From contig NW_006768869.1 of assembly GCF_000204055.1 (NCBI RefSeq), positions 22,068 to 86,067 of the forward strand: a stretch of 64,000 bases of DNA, in the 5' to 3' direction. This stretch comes from Melampsora larici-populina 98AG31 (Eukaryota; Basidiomycota; Pucciniomycetes; Pucciniales; Melampsoraceae). Shown one piece after another: positions 46,503 to 58,536 of the stretch; position 1 is the stretch's first letter, and each line of letters opens with the position of its first letter. Below the pieces are notes generated by a model. It had not been told where the DNA came from. It did not search any database and saw nothing but the letters and a program-made list of their open reading frames with translations. A program made the position numbers and the translations under genes.

Positions 46503-49157
46503 TTGATGGGTGACTAAAGGGTCTCCCTGGGGATTGTTCAAAATCAAACCTTGCAGGTATGATATTTTTAGTACATCTTTCAAGATAAAACCTTTTCACA
46601 GCTTTTCACTCAATGTTGGAATCTTGGTGGCGGCGCCCGCCGCTGAGCTGCTAGTTCTTAGAAACGCCGGGTCGAGTTTGATTCAGATGGTGAAAAGGTT
46701 GAGTTTAAAAGGACCGTTAATGGATTGGTGGATTGCGTGTCGGTCATTTCCTGATATATGTTGAAATTGATTGTGTTTGATGATCACTTGGGGTTTTTTG
46801 ATATATAAAATAACTTGACAGATTGATAAATCATTGTTGATGATGTTCTTTGGAAGGGAACATCATTGGGTGAGGAGAGTTTTAGGTCGAGAGTCGAGAG
46901 ATATCAAAATTAAGGCTAGCATGCAATGATAATGATGTTGATGTTCCATTGGACAGTGGATCGAATGGGGTAAATAGTAATGCAGCTGTAGACACGGTGA
47001 AGGGAGGGAGAGATATGAATTGTCAGTTCACAGCGAAAATTGCAACTATGGATGATGGCAAACCGATTTAAGATACATACCAATCAGAGTTGAGGAATAT
47101 CAGGTATAACAAATACAGTTATGAAATGCTGGAAAGGAAATGTAGAAGGAGCTGGACAATGGATTGATGAGCAAGACAATATTGATAGAAAATGAAATGA
47201 AAGCATAATGAGATAACCTGAGGCGCACGTGAATGGAGGTAGATCTGCTCAAATGAAATTTGACTATTTGGGTGAAAAGAGAGACATGATACATATGTGG
47301 AAATGTTTGAAAATGGCTGTAGATGATGAGGGTTTTGAGTGATGTGGTATGTTATGGAAACCAATGTTGAATACGGAAACACATATAGCACAAACCTATA
47401 ACAAAAGAGGAAATGTGAGTATGTAGAGCAGTTTTATGTGGAAGATATGTAGTTGTACTAATTATGGACATCTAAAGATTGGTGTGTGTGTGATAAGTAG
47501 TGTGCTCGTCGTTACGTTTAAGGCATTACATAAGCATTGAGATGACTTGCATGATGAGAAAGTGAGGCAGACTGTGGAAGCCGGAAAGAGAAATGGGATG
47601 CTTGAAGTACATAAAGGCTGAAACGGGAAGCAAATGTTAACGTTGAATAATTTTACTAAAATGGGAGGTTGATGCAGAATACTCATGTACTTTTCCAGAT
47701 GTAGAACTCATTATCGATTGATTTTGGTGCACGCTGAAAATATGAAAAAAAAGTTCTTTATGCGGAAGCCAAAATGAGAAAATACGGATGGTAAGGACGT
47801 TGAAAATGGATTTTGGAGGGAAGCAGTCTCCCAAAGGGTATCCAAATACGGAGTAGAAGGCTTGATGTCGAGACATAGACTAAAGAAGAGGAAAAATTGA
47901 ATATAAAAAGCGACATAACATGCTGGAAAAATGAATCCCCACACCCCTCAACGGCCAACTGGGAAGTCGTCTTTACGACCAGCGGTGGCTGAAACAGTAG
48001 GGGTGTCCTTTGGAGATGGATGTTAGTTTGTAGGCTCCAGCTTTCAAGCGGAAGCTCAGCAGTTATGTTCTAGCCCTAAGGGGAAGCATAAATGCTGTCT
48101 TTTTGCTTGAAGGGGGGGGTTTACTAATTTACATTTATTTAATTCCGGTTTACCTTCTGCATTTCCTGTCAAAATGCATTTTTTCCCAACGGTGAAACCG
48201 TCTGTAGTCTCAGTGGGTGGAACAGGGCAAGCCATGGGAAGCTTTCGTCCAAATATGGAGATATCAATAGCCTCTCTGAAATCAAAGGCCGGTACTAAGG
48301 AGGGCATGTCAGCCAGACCAAAAATGAGTAGTGAACAAGAGCGGTGAGCTTACCTGTCTGGTGAGGTGGTATCACATGAGTCATAGCTACAGGAGCCACA
48401 TCACTCTGAGCACGGTGGGGAGATTTTCGTGGGGTGATGGGTGGCGGGAGTGTGTATGTACCACCTGTGTGCACTGGATTGCACCAAGTGTATAGGATGA
48501 TACAGGGACCTGTAACATCCTATGTAGTCCAAAGACTCCCCTATAGAAAGTCTTAGAATTACAGTTGGAACTATGGTGACCTAGAAATCGCTTTAAGTCC
48601 ACAATTCCCAAGGGGGGACCCTTGGCACTCGCACCTACTATCACCACCCTTACAAAAGACTTCACCACCTCATCAACAAAGTCACCACCACAGCTAAAAT
48701 ATCCCCACCTAAGCAGAAAAATCGCCACGACGCATACAATCTCACCACCTGACCAGAATTCTCACCATTGGTACTGAGGTTTCACCAGCTCATGTAAAAT
48801 TATCACCATCCGAATCATATTTTCACCACTCAACAAAGCATTATCACCACCTGATGTACTGTTCTCACAACCATTATCCATGATCATTTCCTCATCACAG
48901 CCCCAAGCCAATCTCACCACCTCTCGTCTGAGATCTCACCACCGCTCAAGACATATCACTACCCCAACCAGGCCACTCCGTATGCTACATTAATATACTA
49001 CAAACCCGAATTCGACCACCATACATACAGCCAGGACTCACCACCTCACCTTGTATTTGCCCACCCATCCAAAACTACATCAAATCACATACCTCACCAC
49101 CTCAACATCACAATCTTCACGCCCAGTCAACTCAAAATCCATCGACATTGATAACAA
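46503..49157. other. Largely non-coding; TCACCACC-rich block at its end
   Basis: 46503-48590 shows no gene that can be defended; a frame at 46621-46764 (LIQMVKRLSLKGPLMDWWIA) is coding-like but unrecognised. From 48600 to 49130 TCACCACC or TCACCACCT recurs every 20-40 bp, leading to the ATG at 49158. The TE-like spacing recalls subterminal repeats, but no terminus was found. Confidence 0.4.
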
Positions 49158-49615
49158 ATGGATACTCCAAATGTTGAGCATATCCTACCTGTCCCTGACA
49201 AGATCCAGATCTACAACAAAGACCGCCGCAAGATGGACGACTATGTCGAATCTTTCCCAGCCACCCAGCATGGCTATTGCATACGAATCGGACGATCATA
49301 CGACACTAGTGCGGTTTCCCACTACGAGTGCTATAGATCGGGGTTTCCCAGAGGCAACAAAGTCAATCCAGCTACCACGAAATCCGCTCGAATCGGATGC
49401 CTCTTCAAACTCAGCACACGATATCTTTATGCTGATAAATGTTGGATACTGATTCATTATCACCTGGGTCACAATCACCCTCCAGACCCACACGTCAAAC
49501 CTTGCAAGAAATTCAAGGATCCCAAAGCTCAGCCTATCCTAGCACCTGGGGTCAACCTCGATGACGATGTTGATGCTGGGGTCCATGCTCACGACCCCAC
49601 TCCAGAAGACGATAC

Positions 49616-49995
49616 TGTAGGGTTCGTGTTTGAACCTTCACTAGACACTTCGGACGGGACGCTGTGAGGCACAGCAGGGGTTTCTAGAACCCAAGAGATC
49701 TGATTTTAATTACTAAACCAACGAGAACGCAACCTGGTTCCGAAGGATAGAGGGCGGTAATCAGTCCCGATATCTCTCTCTACGGACTACACGACTGATA
49801 ATGAAAGAAAAGAGATAAATGAGAAATGGCCATACCTGGTTCCGAAGGATAGAGGGCGGTAATCAGTCCCGATATCTCTAAGGAACCAGTCATCGGATGG
49901 AATGACAAACAACTATATAAATGAAATAAGCTTAAGTCTAAGTATTAATATTTAGATGTATGTAATGTGATTGTGTAATGACCACAGGTCTTACA
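49616..49995 (-). repeat. 3' LTR of the Gypsy element
   Basis: Inverted ends TGTA/TACA. Contains two direct copies of ACCTGGTTCCGAAGGATAGA plus GGGCGGTAATCAGTCCC. Differs from the other LTR by G/A at its fifth base and G/A in GAAC(G/A)CAACC. Confidence 0.93.
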
Positions 49996-50405
49996 GTCTC
50001 CCCTCTTTTAAAAGAATTCGAGCCGCCTGGACTAAAAAAGAAAATTATAACATAAAAAAGAACCAATAGAAATATTTTTAACAGAACAGTTGAACTAATT
50101 GAAGATGAGTTGAATATAACCAGTATAATAATTTGAAATATAGCACAAAAAAAGAAAAAGAGAAAAGAAAGAAAGAAAGAAAAAAAAGAAATAATTTGAA
50201 AGAAACGAGAAAAAAGGGAAAAGAAAAAAACTTGATGTGAAGTTGGAGGTCGGGTCTTGGTATCGCCTTGAGTATGCGCGCTAATTCATCGTCTAACCTG
50301 GTGGAGCAAGCGTCGAAAAGGTTGTGCTCACAGAGTGGCCTAGGTGTTGTTTTTTTGATGATTTTTGCGTAGTATACTACGGCGGTGCATACAAGGGAGA
50401 GGAAC

Positions 50406-53400
50406 TTACTTCCGTACCCTTTCTGTCAACGTATTGACCCCGTCCTCCTTCCTTTCTACATAAGCCTTCACTTTTGAAACATGGAACACATTGTGTCTCT
50501 TGTCTCCGCTTGATAGTTCGAGTTCCACATTTTGTCCGTGATTTGATGACTTGATGACTCGGTATGGACCCTCGAAACGCTCTTTGAGTTTATTAACGCC
50601 TCCCTGATGACGGCCTCTCCAATCTCCCGAGTCTAACAGCGCCCACGAGTTTGGCAGTAGTGGCTCAGCGGTGCGACAGTTCTTGTTGTGTTGTAAAGCC
50701 TGTTGGACCCTGCTCGCCCAGAGCGCGTCTCGAGCCGCGAGCCACGTGTCTTGTCGATTGTCGAACCATTTGGTTAGCGCAACTGGGTCGGAATCGTCAG
50801 GTTGTCGAGTCGATAGTACGCGTTGTTCTTTGCCGAAGATGAGTTCAAAAGGGGAATTCCCGGTAGCTACGTTGACTGCTCCATCGATCGCATATTCTAC
50901 AGCTCCTAACGATTCTAGCCATTTTCCTTGTCGCTTAGCAGCAAAGGTTCGTAGTATCTGTCCAACAGTTCGGTTCGTCCGTTCACTCCTCCCATCTGCT
51001 TGAGGGTGGAACGCCGTTGTCATATGGAACGCAGTACCACACCGTGACATCAAGGCTTTCCAGAAATTGGACGTCCAAGATTTGTCGCGATCGCTAATGA
51101 TTGATACTGGCGATCCGAAAGTGCCGATCCAATTAGAGAAAAACCTCGAAGCCGTTTTCTCCGCCGTGTCTGATTGTCCACATGGAATGAGCTTTGTGAA
51201 TCCAGACAATCGGCAGGTGCAAGTTAATAACATATCATAGTTATTGGCCTTGGGCAATGGTCCCACGAAATCAATTGCTAGACATTCAAGTGGAAGATTG
51301 GGTATTGAAGGTGTCAACATTTTTCCCACTGGAGCTTGTGTCGGTCCTTTTGTCCGTTGGCATACATCACAGGACTGTACAAACTCCTTCACGTCTGATG
51401 CCATGCGTGGCCAGAAAAAATCACGCCGAAGATCCGCGATGGTCTTGAGGTAACCTAAATGCCCTAATCGTAAGTGGGTCTCATTTACCAGATCATGTCT
51501 TAGATATTTGGTATAAGGAATGTATAGCCTGTTCTCAATGAACAGTAGTCCTTCCACAATCGTACAGTCGTCGCGTAAAGGAAGGACTGAAAGGATTGAG
51601 CTATAGAAGGAGTCGGTATGATACCCATCTTGAATACGTTTTCGTACTTGCGGTGATAACGTCGGGCCGGCTTCAATCAGTGCTGCTACGCATTCTATGC
51701 CATCTTGCTCCACCTCGTCTTCTTCATTGTCTTTCCTTGACAGCGCATCCGCCACACAATTGTCTTCACCTTTCACATACTTAAACTCTACATCAAAATC
51801 AGCTATTGTTTCAATCCACCTCGCTTGTCTTCTACTCAAGGTTCGTTGTTTCAGGAGGTACGTCAAGGAGTGATGGTCGCTCATTATGTTAATCTTCATA
51901 CCTAACAGCAGCATTCTCCACTTGTGCAGCGCATGTATGACTGCCAATAATTCTTGCTCATGTACCGGATAATTTCGTTCCGCTGGCGTCATTTGTCGTG
52001 ATTCATATGCGATAGGTGATGCACGTTTCCATTCTTTTCCTTGAAATAACGCCGCCCCGAGGCCATGTCCGCTTGCGTCAGTGAATAACCAAAGAGGGTC
52101 GTCGGAATCAAAATCTATATTTTTTAAATAAGGTAATGAAGTCATAAGGCGTTTGATATTAGTGAATGCATTATCTTCAGCTTGTCCCCATTTAAAACTG
52201 GCCGGGTCAAGTTTTGTGCTCGTTAACGGTGTTAGTTTGTTGACATGTTTTTCTAGCCCCCAGATGAATTTTTTCATCCACTGGACTGTACCCAGGAATT
52301 TCTTGATCCCTTTTGCTGACTTCGGTGTTTTCCAATTCAACACTTGTTCTATTTTTTCATTATCTGCTCTAATACCGTTGGCTGAAATCCAATGTCCTAA
52401 AAACTTAATCTCATCTTTAAACAACTTCGTTTTCTTCTTACTGCAATAAAGATTTGCTTCTCGTAACTTCTGAAGCACCATGCGTGTGTGCACCGCATGT
52501 TCTTCCGGCGAATTCGAAAAGACCACGATGTCGTCAAGATATACAACACAGATGGAGTTCAATAGTTCACCTAATGCTTCTTCCAATCTCCCTTGATGAG
52601 TGCTTGGTGCATTGGTGAGCCCCATCGGCATCACACACCATTCGTAAAGGCCCCATGGTGTCTGTACTGCTGTTAAGGGGATGTCAGCCTCTCTCATTCG
52701 AGTTTGAAAGAAGGCGTTGGTGAGATCGATGATTGAAAAAAATTTTCCACAAGCTACCAGCCTGACCAACCTGTCGACATTTGGTAGTGGTGCGCGGTCC
52801 CTCACGGTCAGGCTGTTCAAGACACGGTAATCACATACCCATCTCGGAAGTTCGGAAGGGTCCTTCTTCGGTATAATTAAGCTTGGTGACGCGTACTGAC
52901 TAGTTGATCGTCGGATTCTCCCAGCTGCAAGGTGCTGGTCGACCAGTTTTTTCCACGCATTCATGTGTTTTGGCGGGTAGTTGTACTGCTTTTCGTTGAT
53001 AATTGCATCGGGGTCTTTTAAAATGATTTTGTGTCGTATTCTTGAGCTTTCATTCTGCAACTTCTCAGGGAAAGATCCGTCTACAAACAATCCTTCCTCC
53101 TCTGCTTCATCCGATACCGCTGGTATGTCTGCAGGAAATAAGTCATGAAACTCCTCAAACATCTCCACTTCCAGTCTCTCTTTCTCACTTAAAATCACAT
53201 GATTCTCTCGCTCACTCAGCTTCTTCTCCCAGCTCGTATCATACTCTCTCCGAGGCTCAGTGATGCGCGGAATCGAAACTTGGTTAAGTCTTTCATTTAA
53301 TTCTTTTAAAACTCGATAATCAAAGATTTTCATTCCAGTACGTTCACATACAATAGCTCTTTGGTGAATAGAAACAGAAAGTTGAAAAATATTAAAGAAT

Positions 53401-55244
53401 GGCGTCCCCAGTATCATATCAAAATCACCTCCCACATCCCCCAGCTTGCAATATGTCCGATCAAAGCTTTTACCCGAAGTAGGTTCCAGCAAATCGAACG
53501 TGGTAAAGTGAGTTAGGGATGGTGCCGGTGAGTCGGTGTTGACGGCTAGGCTAAGCTGTGTAGGTCGCACTAATTTTCGCTTTCGCAGCTTAAAACGCTC
53601 GACCGCCTGTTCTGTAATTAGGTTGACCTCAGCACCAGGGTCAGCCAGGGCTTTCAATTTCATGCCACGATATTCGAATTCAATGATAACGCGCGGGGGT
53701 TTTGGAGATTCAAAGCACCCTTCTTCTTCTGCCAGGTCGAGTTCCTCATCTAACGCTTGTAGTGCAGCAACCGAGGCCTCGTCCAATTCTGGAAACTCTG
53801 AAGCTGCCGCTGCTCGAGCATAAGAAGGTCCTGGTCGTCCTGCCGGGGGCTGAGTAGCTCGTCCCGCTGAGGACTGACTAGATAAAGGAGAGGATCGTGC
53901 TCGAGGAGGGACATAGTTGGCTGGTTTCGGTGGCGCTACGTAGCCTGGAGGAAATCGAACCTTCTCTCTGACATACGGACCTTTACATGCCCTGTACTCA
54001 CTGCCGCAGTATCCTTTGCAGAAATGACACTGCCCAATCGAGTCGCGGTAAGAATGAATCTTCCAGTTGAACTCTTCATCACTTAATCGAACTGAAGTAC
54101 TAGGATTGGCGATTCTGGAGCGATTTTGCGACGTATTTTGAATGTACGACGGTGCAGTGGGTCTAGTCCTCTTGATGATAGCGTGAGAGGCAACCAAGGA
54201 AGCATATAAGGTTTCACACTGATTTTCGAAGGTGGAATAAGTGAAGTCCTTGGTCTGTCTTGAGAACCCCCAGAGTTTAACAGCGGTCTTTAGTTCTTCA
54301 ACCATTCCATATTCTACAAAGGTCGCTAATTGATGATCGTTTATGGTGATCGTGTGGAAGTTAATTAAGATCTGAATTCCACGAGCTCTGGAACTATAAG
54401 TGATAAAGTCCTCGTACGGCGACATCTTCAGATGTTGGGCTTTTTCAAAGAGCCGACTGTTCCAATCGCTGGGTAGGCAGGAATCAAAAAGTTGAACGAG
54501 AAATTCTTTCCAGGTACCTTTGATAAAGCGATCAAAACCGCCTTCATAGAAAGCGTGGGCGTTCGGTTCCTCAAGAAAATTCCCAACTAGCGTGATTCTA
54601 TCTTTATCCAATATGACACCTTTGGTGCGGAAGAACGTCTTCAGAGACGAGTACCATAAAAGAAATGGTTCTGATTCTCGGTAAGGCCCTTTGTATACGG
54701 GTCCGTCTGATGTTCGGAATTTCGTGAGATCAATTCCTCCGTCAGACTTAGATTCCTCTGGCATAGAAGTCGACTGAGATGAATCCTTTGGGATAAGTAA
54801 CTTCGTCATGAGGTCCTCGAATTTCTCCATTCGGCGATTACTAGCAATTTGAGATTCGACGATCGCCTTCATAAGGTCCGAGTCCGCGTTGCTCGACGTG
54901 GTTTGTTGTTCTGGCATCTTTGGAAAAGGTGTACTGGACGTGTTCTTGCGCGTAGGAGATGGCGGTAAGGATGAAAGCGGGGAAGACTCGTCGGATTCTG
55001 GCAAGGGTGGTAGGTTGTGACGATCGACACGAGCTTGGACTGGTGTAACTGGCGGTACGAAATCTGTACGACTTCTCGATGGCGTAACTGGCGGTGCGCT
55101 TTGCGCTGTGGCTTGTCTGGCGGTGCTGGCGTCTAGTTTAGAGAGTCGTATTTCGCGACGATTAGCTCGGATGATAGCTTCGGGGTCTGGCAAGGGTACT
55201 GGCGGGCCTTTCTGAGTAGGTTGAGATGATTGTTGTCTACTCAT
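50406..55244 (-). CDS. Gag-Pol polyprotein, Ty3/Gypsy, 1612 residues
   Basis: One open frame from the ATG at 55244 encodes all enzymes in Gypsy order. Gag: residues about 150-370, followed by a non-canonical knuckle CHFCKGYCGSEYRAC (about 400). Protease: ALADPGAEVNLI (about 535), with DPG in place of DSG/DTG. Reverse transcriptase: VVYLDDIVVFS (about 905). RNase H: LFTDASGHGLGAALF (about 1054) and SDHHSLTYLL (about 1120). Integrase: HHCC finger HLRLGHLGYL ... CDVCQRTKG (about 1255-1295), acidic triad in AIDFVGPLPK, SDRDKSW and GRSERTNR, then a GPY/F-like module FEGPYRVIK (about 1558). No chromodomain is evident at the C-terminus. Gag and Pol are not separated by a stop or shift. Integrase follows RNase H, so it is not Copia. 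Confidence 0.96.
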   Translation of the reverse strand: MSRQQSSQPTQKGPPVPLPDPEAIIRANRREIRLSKLDASTARQATAQSAPPVTPSRSRTDFVPPVTPVQARVDRHNLPPLPESDESSPLSSLPPSPTRKNTSSTPFPKMPEQQTTSSNADSDLMKAIVESQIASNRRMEKFEDLMTKLLIPKDSSQSTSMPEESKSDGGIDLTKFRTSDGPVYKGPYRESEPFLLWYSSLKTFFRTKGVILDKDRITLVGNFLEEPNAHAFYEGGFDRFIKGTWKEFLVQLFDSCLPSDWNSRLFEKAQHLKMSPYEDFITYSSRARGIQILINFHTITINDHQLATFVEYGMVEELKTAVKLWGFSRQTKDFTYSTFENQCETLYASLVASHAIIKRTRPTAPSYIQNTSQNRSRIANPSTSVRLSDEEFNWKIHSYRDSIGQCHFCKGYCGSEYRACKGPYVREKVRFPPGYVAPPKPANYVPPRARSSPLSSQSSAGRATQPPAGRPGPSYARAAAASEFPELDEASVAALQALDEELDLAEEEGCFESPKPPRVIIEFEYRGMKLKALADPGAEVNLITEQAVERFKLRKRKLVRPTQLSLAVNTDSPAPSLTHFTTFDLLEPTSGKSFDRTYCKLGDVGGDFDMILGTPFFNIFQLSVSIHQRAIVCERTGMKIFDYRVLKELNERLNQVSIPRITEPRREYDTSWEKKLSERENHVILSEKERLEVEMFEEFHDLFPADIPAVSDEAEEEGLFVDGSFPEKLQNESSRIRHKIILKDPDAIINEKQYNYPPKHMNAWKKLVDQHLAAGRIRRSTSQYASPSLIIPKKDPSELPRWVCDYRVLNSLTVRDRAPLPNVDRLVRLVACGKFFSIIDLTNAFFQTRMREADIPLTAVQTPWGLYEWCVMPMGLTNAPSTHQGRLEEALGELLNSICVVYLDDIVVFSNSPEEHAVHTRMVLQKLREANLYCSKKKTKLFKDEIKFLGHWISANGIRADNEKIEQVLNWKTPKSAKGIKKFLGTVQWMKKFIWGLEKHVNKLTPLTSTKLDPASFKWGQAEDNAFTNIKRLMTSLPYLKNIDFDSDDPLWLFTDASGHGLGAALFQGKEWKRASPIAYESRQMTPAERNYPVHEQELLAVIHALHKWRMLLLGMKINIMSDHHSLTYLLKQRTLSRRQARWIETIADFDVEFKYVKGEDNCVADALSRKDNEEDEVEQDGIECVAALIEAGPTLSPQVRKRIQDGYHTDSFYSSILSVLPLRDDCTIVEGLLFIENRLYIPYTKYLRHDLVNETHLRLGHLGYLKTIADLRRDFFWPRMASDVKEFVQSCDVCQRTKGPTQAPVGKMLTPSIPNLPLECLAIDFVGPLPKANNYDMLLTCTCRLSGFTKLIPCGQSDTAEKTASRFFSNWIGTFGSPVSIISDRDKSWTSNFWKALMSRCGTAFHMTTAFHPQADGRSERTNRTVGQILRTFAAKRQGKWLESLGAVEYAIDGAVNVATGNSPFELIFGKEQRVLSTRQPDDSDPVALTKWFDNRQDTWLAARDALWASRVQQALQHNKNCRTAEPLLPNSWALLDSGDWRGRHQGGVNKLKERFEGPYRVIKSSNHGQNVELELSSGDKRHNVFHVSKVKAYVERKEDGVNTLTERVRK

Positions 55245-55471
55245 GCACGCCGATCGTTGTGGGGTAGTGGTGAGAGAATTGAGAAAGTAACGTCCACGAT
55301 GTATATTAAGTCAATACAGTCGTGGCGCATTTAAAGTTGAAGTGTTGAAAAAGGTATGAATGAATAGAGGGGTGTTTTGGGTTTTGATTGAATTGATCGA
55401 TTTCAGTTAAAGTTTTTTCAATTGAGTCGATCGAACTTTTTGATCTCGGTATGGGTTTGAGAAAAAAAAAG

Positions 55472-55851
55472 TGTAAGGTTCGTGTTTGAACCTTCACTAG
55501 ACACTTCGGACGGGACGCTGTGAGGCACAGCAGGGGTTTCTAGAACCCAAGAGATCTGATTTTAATTACTAAACCAACGAGAACACAACCTGGTTCCGAA
55601 GGATAGAGGGCGGTAATCAGTCCCGATATCTCTCTCTACGGACTACACGACTGATAATGAAAGAAAAGAGATAAATGAGAAATGGCCATACCTGGTTCCG
55701 AAGGATAGAGGGCGGTAATCAGTCCCGATATCTCTAAGGAACCAGTCATCGGATGGAATGACAAACAACTATATAAATGAAATAAGCTTAAGTCTAAGTA
55801 TTAATATTTAGATGTATGTAATGTGATTGTGTAATGACCACAGGTCTTACA
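55472..55851 (-). repeat. 5' LTR of the Gypsy element
   Basis: Identical in length to the 3' LTR and almost identical in sequence. It should carry the promoter, directing transcription to the left. No TATA element can be assigned with confidence. Confidence 0.93.
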
Positions 55852-57412
55852 GATACCCCCCAATACCCTCACACTCAATGAAACAAAAGTCAATTCAACA
55901 AATGTGCACCCGCTACATCACATAATCTGAGCGAATCAAATCGGCTACTCACCCCAAGTGATCATAACCCTTGGCCAACTCCACCACCACCAACTCATGA
56001 TAGTATCCAAGCTTCTCACGATGATATCAAGGCCACCTCAATCTCTGTTGATTCACTGGCGTCAACCATGTCTAAGTTCACTGACCGACTCCGCAGCATG
56101 ACACCACTTCGTCGCCAGGAAGCCCTAATGAAGATTTCAGCTATCTTCGATGAAGAGGCCACCCCTCCTATCTCACTTATGCCGGCCCCTGACCCCGTAA
56201 GTGTAAGCTAGTCGCAAGTCATGATTGGCAAATATGCTGAGGGTTATTCTCATTCTCACATAGCTTGAACTTCACACATTCATGAGGAATATTGAGCACT
56301 CCCCTCCCAAAGCACAAGACGTCACGGATGCTCAACAAGAGCGTACAGTAGACTCAGTAAGCATATTATTCTATCTTTACTCAACCGAAACCATGTTCTC
56401 TTTCTGGTACTTACGAATCGTATGTACTTTACAGATCGATAGCTTCATGGAGGGATTATATAATTGCTCTCCTGATGACACCAACTCGACATTCAATCTG
56501 GAAGACCTAATCGTCAGTCAACCCACCATACCAGCGGCATCACCTATGCAGCAGGATAACACTTCTATGGCCTCTCCACCACAGTTGCACTTTACACCCC
56601 CGATCCAAAACATTCCTTCACCACCACTTCTATCAGCTGAAACCTCGCTACCCCCACCTCAACCACCACTTCTATCACCTGCAACCCCGCTACCGCCACC
56701 TCAACCAACTCCAATGGTCACTCGCAAACGTGCCCGAGAGTCGAAGAAGCAAACAGAAAATCAAAAAACTCTGCCCGTACTTATGGCAAAATACAGTTTA
56801 CACTCATGGCTGGAACGTTATGTGATCGAAGTGCGAGAAGTGGAAGGTGATGGCCACTGTGGATTCCGCGCCATCGCAGTTTCTATCGGTCGACACCAGG
56901 ACTATTGGCATCAAATCTGCCAAATGATGCAGGATACAATCAAAAGCATACCAGATTCATTAGAGTGTACCTTACCCAAGACACGCGCCTGATGCCTTGC
57001 TTGACTAGACACAAAGAAAGCAAATGTTGTAGCTCAGCAGAAATATTGGCTCAGCATGCCCAGCTGGGGCGGCGTGATAGCTACAACCTTCGATCGGCCA
57101 GTCATATAATACGAACCTGGTCATTCTAGTCAGATGTATCTCCCCTACCTCACCCCCCCAAACGCGAACCCTCCAATTGTACTTGCCTGGGCAAATCTCC
57201 ACTTCTGTTCCTTATTGCTAGACTTCACCCTACCTAACTTCCCTGCCCCACGGCTTTGCCCATCATGGCGGTGTTTCAAAGAAGAAGAAGCCTCAAGCTG
57301 GTCGGCCGCTTGGGAGCCGCTCATTCAAGCTCACGCTGCGGACCTCAAGACTTGCAATAAAAACCGACGCAAGAAGACTGCTCCACCACCTGTGAACTTG
57401 ACCTCAGATTGA

Positions 57413-58536
57413 CAGCTTAAAATGCGGCAATATGTCCAGTTCTCACAATAACGTTCGATACCATAACAAAACAGGTGACTGAGTTCAATTCATTACACAA
57501 TACCTTCTGTAAGCCTTGCATTTAACTCCTTACCAATTTGTTACATTGTGCTGTCTCCATTGTTTTACAAGAAACTTTATTATAAAAGAAGTTTATGATT
57601 GTACAAGAAGTACAGTATTGTGACATTACTTTTATAATATCTTCTAACTGGTGGTTTATCCTGATTTTCATTAAATTGTTCATTTCTTTGCTCTACATGA
57701 AATGCATCAACCTTCAAGAGACATGACAGAAAACAAGCCAAGCAGTTGGCGGACATTTAGTCAATCATACTTCTCCGTTTAAGAAGAAAAGAAGACCGGC
57801 AGTTCTTATCTTACCAAATTGGCCTAACAGGCTAACAAAATGTCGTCAGAAGGACGTCAGAAACAAGCAACCATGTTACATGTGTTGTAACCATTGTGAT
57901 CTCACGTGTATACTACATAACTGACTATGTACACAGAGTACAGTTGCCACGTGTCCGTTCGTTTGGCTCTACACAAGTTGATTTGAACTCCCCAAACTTG
58001 GCGCGTGCTTCCTCTTCACCGACTCTCATGCATCGTTCAGTAAGTTCTTCTGTTCACTATCTCTAATTTGTGTATAACCATAGAGACTAATCTTTCAACT
58101 GTTTCTGTTGAAATATAATCTCACTAGCCTGATTTTACAGTCGCTCGATCGGTCACTGGAAGAACCAACCAAGGCGTCTTGTGTTGAACAATCAAAAATC
58201 AAGTAAAGTAAGTTCTTCATATATCTTATCAAGGAAGGCAACCCTTTCGTTCAGTACTATACCATCCGGATGGTATGATAAGCAGCCGATTAGCCAGGGA
58301 GCACGCGACCAAGTTTGTCGGTGACGTGGATGGATACGCTTCTGCAGAGCTTGAAGTCCACCCACCTTTGAACTTGGTCGTCCATCACCTGGCTGGTATG
58401 GTACTGCTTTCATTCTCATCTTGATTAACCATTAACCCATTAACCAGAACCATTATTTTTGATCGATACTGGTTCAAATCGCATAGACCCATACGGCTGC
58501 AGACTAACTTCCTACATACATATCTGATCTTCCAGC
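57413..58536. other. Intergenic, no gene recognised
   Basis: AT-rich; a GT-AG rich stretch 58030-58200 may belong to an untranslated leader of the next gene. Nothing more can be supported. Confidence 0.35.

Larger units (their letters stand above)
49616..55851 (-). mobile_element. Full-length Ty3/Gypsy LTR retrotransposon
   Basis: 380-bp LTRs at 49616-49995 and 55472-55851, both TGTA...TACA, differ at two positions that I can find. GATAC flanks both sides (49611-49615, 55852-55856), a 5-bp target duplication. The single gag-pol frame is on the minus strand and uninterrupted. A purine run next to the 3' LTR (complement of 49996-50009, AAAAGAGGGGAGAC) is the likely polypurine tract. The bases after the 5' LTR are a T-run and show no TGG-type tRNA primer site. 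The element is young and may be competent. Confidence 0.95.
49158..57412 (+). pseudogene. FAR1-like/OTU protein gene interrupted by a Gypsy element
   Basis: Sister of the KDZ cargo gene at 29478-31812. The first part (49158-49615) has HGYCIRIGRSYDTSAVSHYE, then RIGCLFKL, a W, and HYHLGHNHPPDP, a FAR1/WRKY-GCM1-type Cys/His finger. The Gypsy element sits in codon ACC; past it (55857 on) the same frame continues, with introns at 56197-56263 and about 56360-56434, through a Pro-rich linker to an OTU domain: Cys in GDGHCGFRAIAVSIG and His in NLHFCSLLL. In-frame stops: TGA 55879-55881, TGA 56990-56992, TGA 57002-57004 and TAA 57107-57109, the last where the sister has Tyr in PVIYY. Frame retention shows that point mutation and insertion, not indels, broke it. 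OTU role (deubiquitination) is from family knowledge. Confidence 0.75.

Noticed and set aside
48056..48307. Minus-strand frame with an ATG and 83 codons
   Set aside because: No family resemblance, no splice partners, and it lies in a non-coding TE-like stretch.
50651..53823. Several plus-strand open frames across the Gypsy element
   Set aside because: They are antisense to the continuous gag-pol frame, which explains the whole interval.
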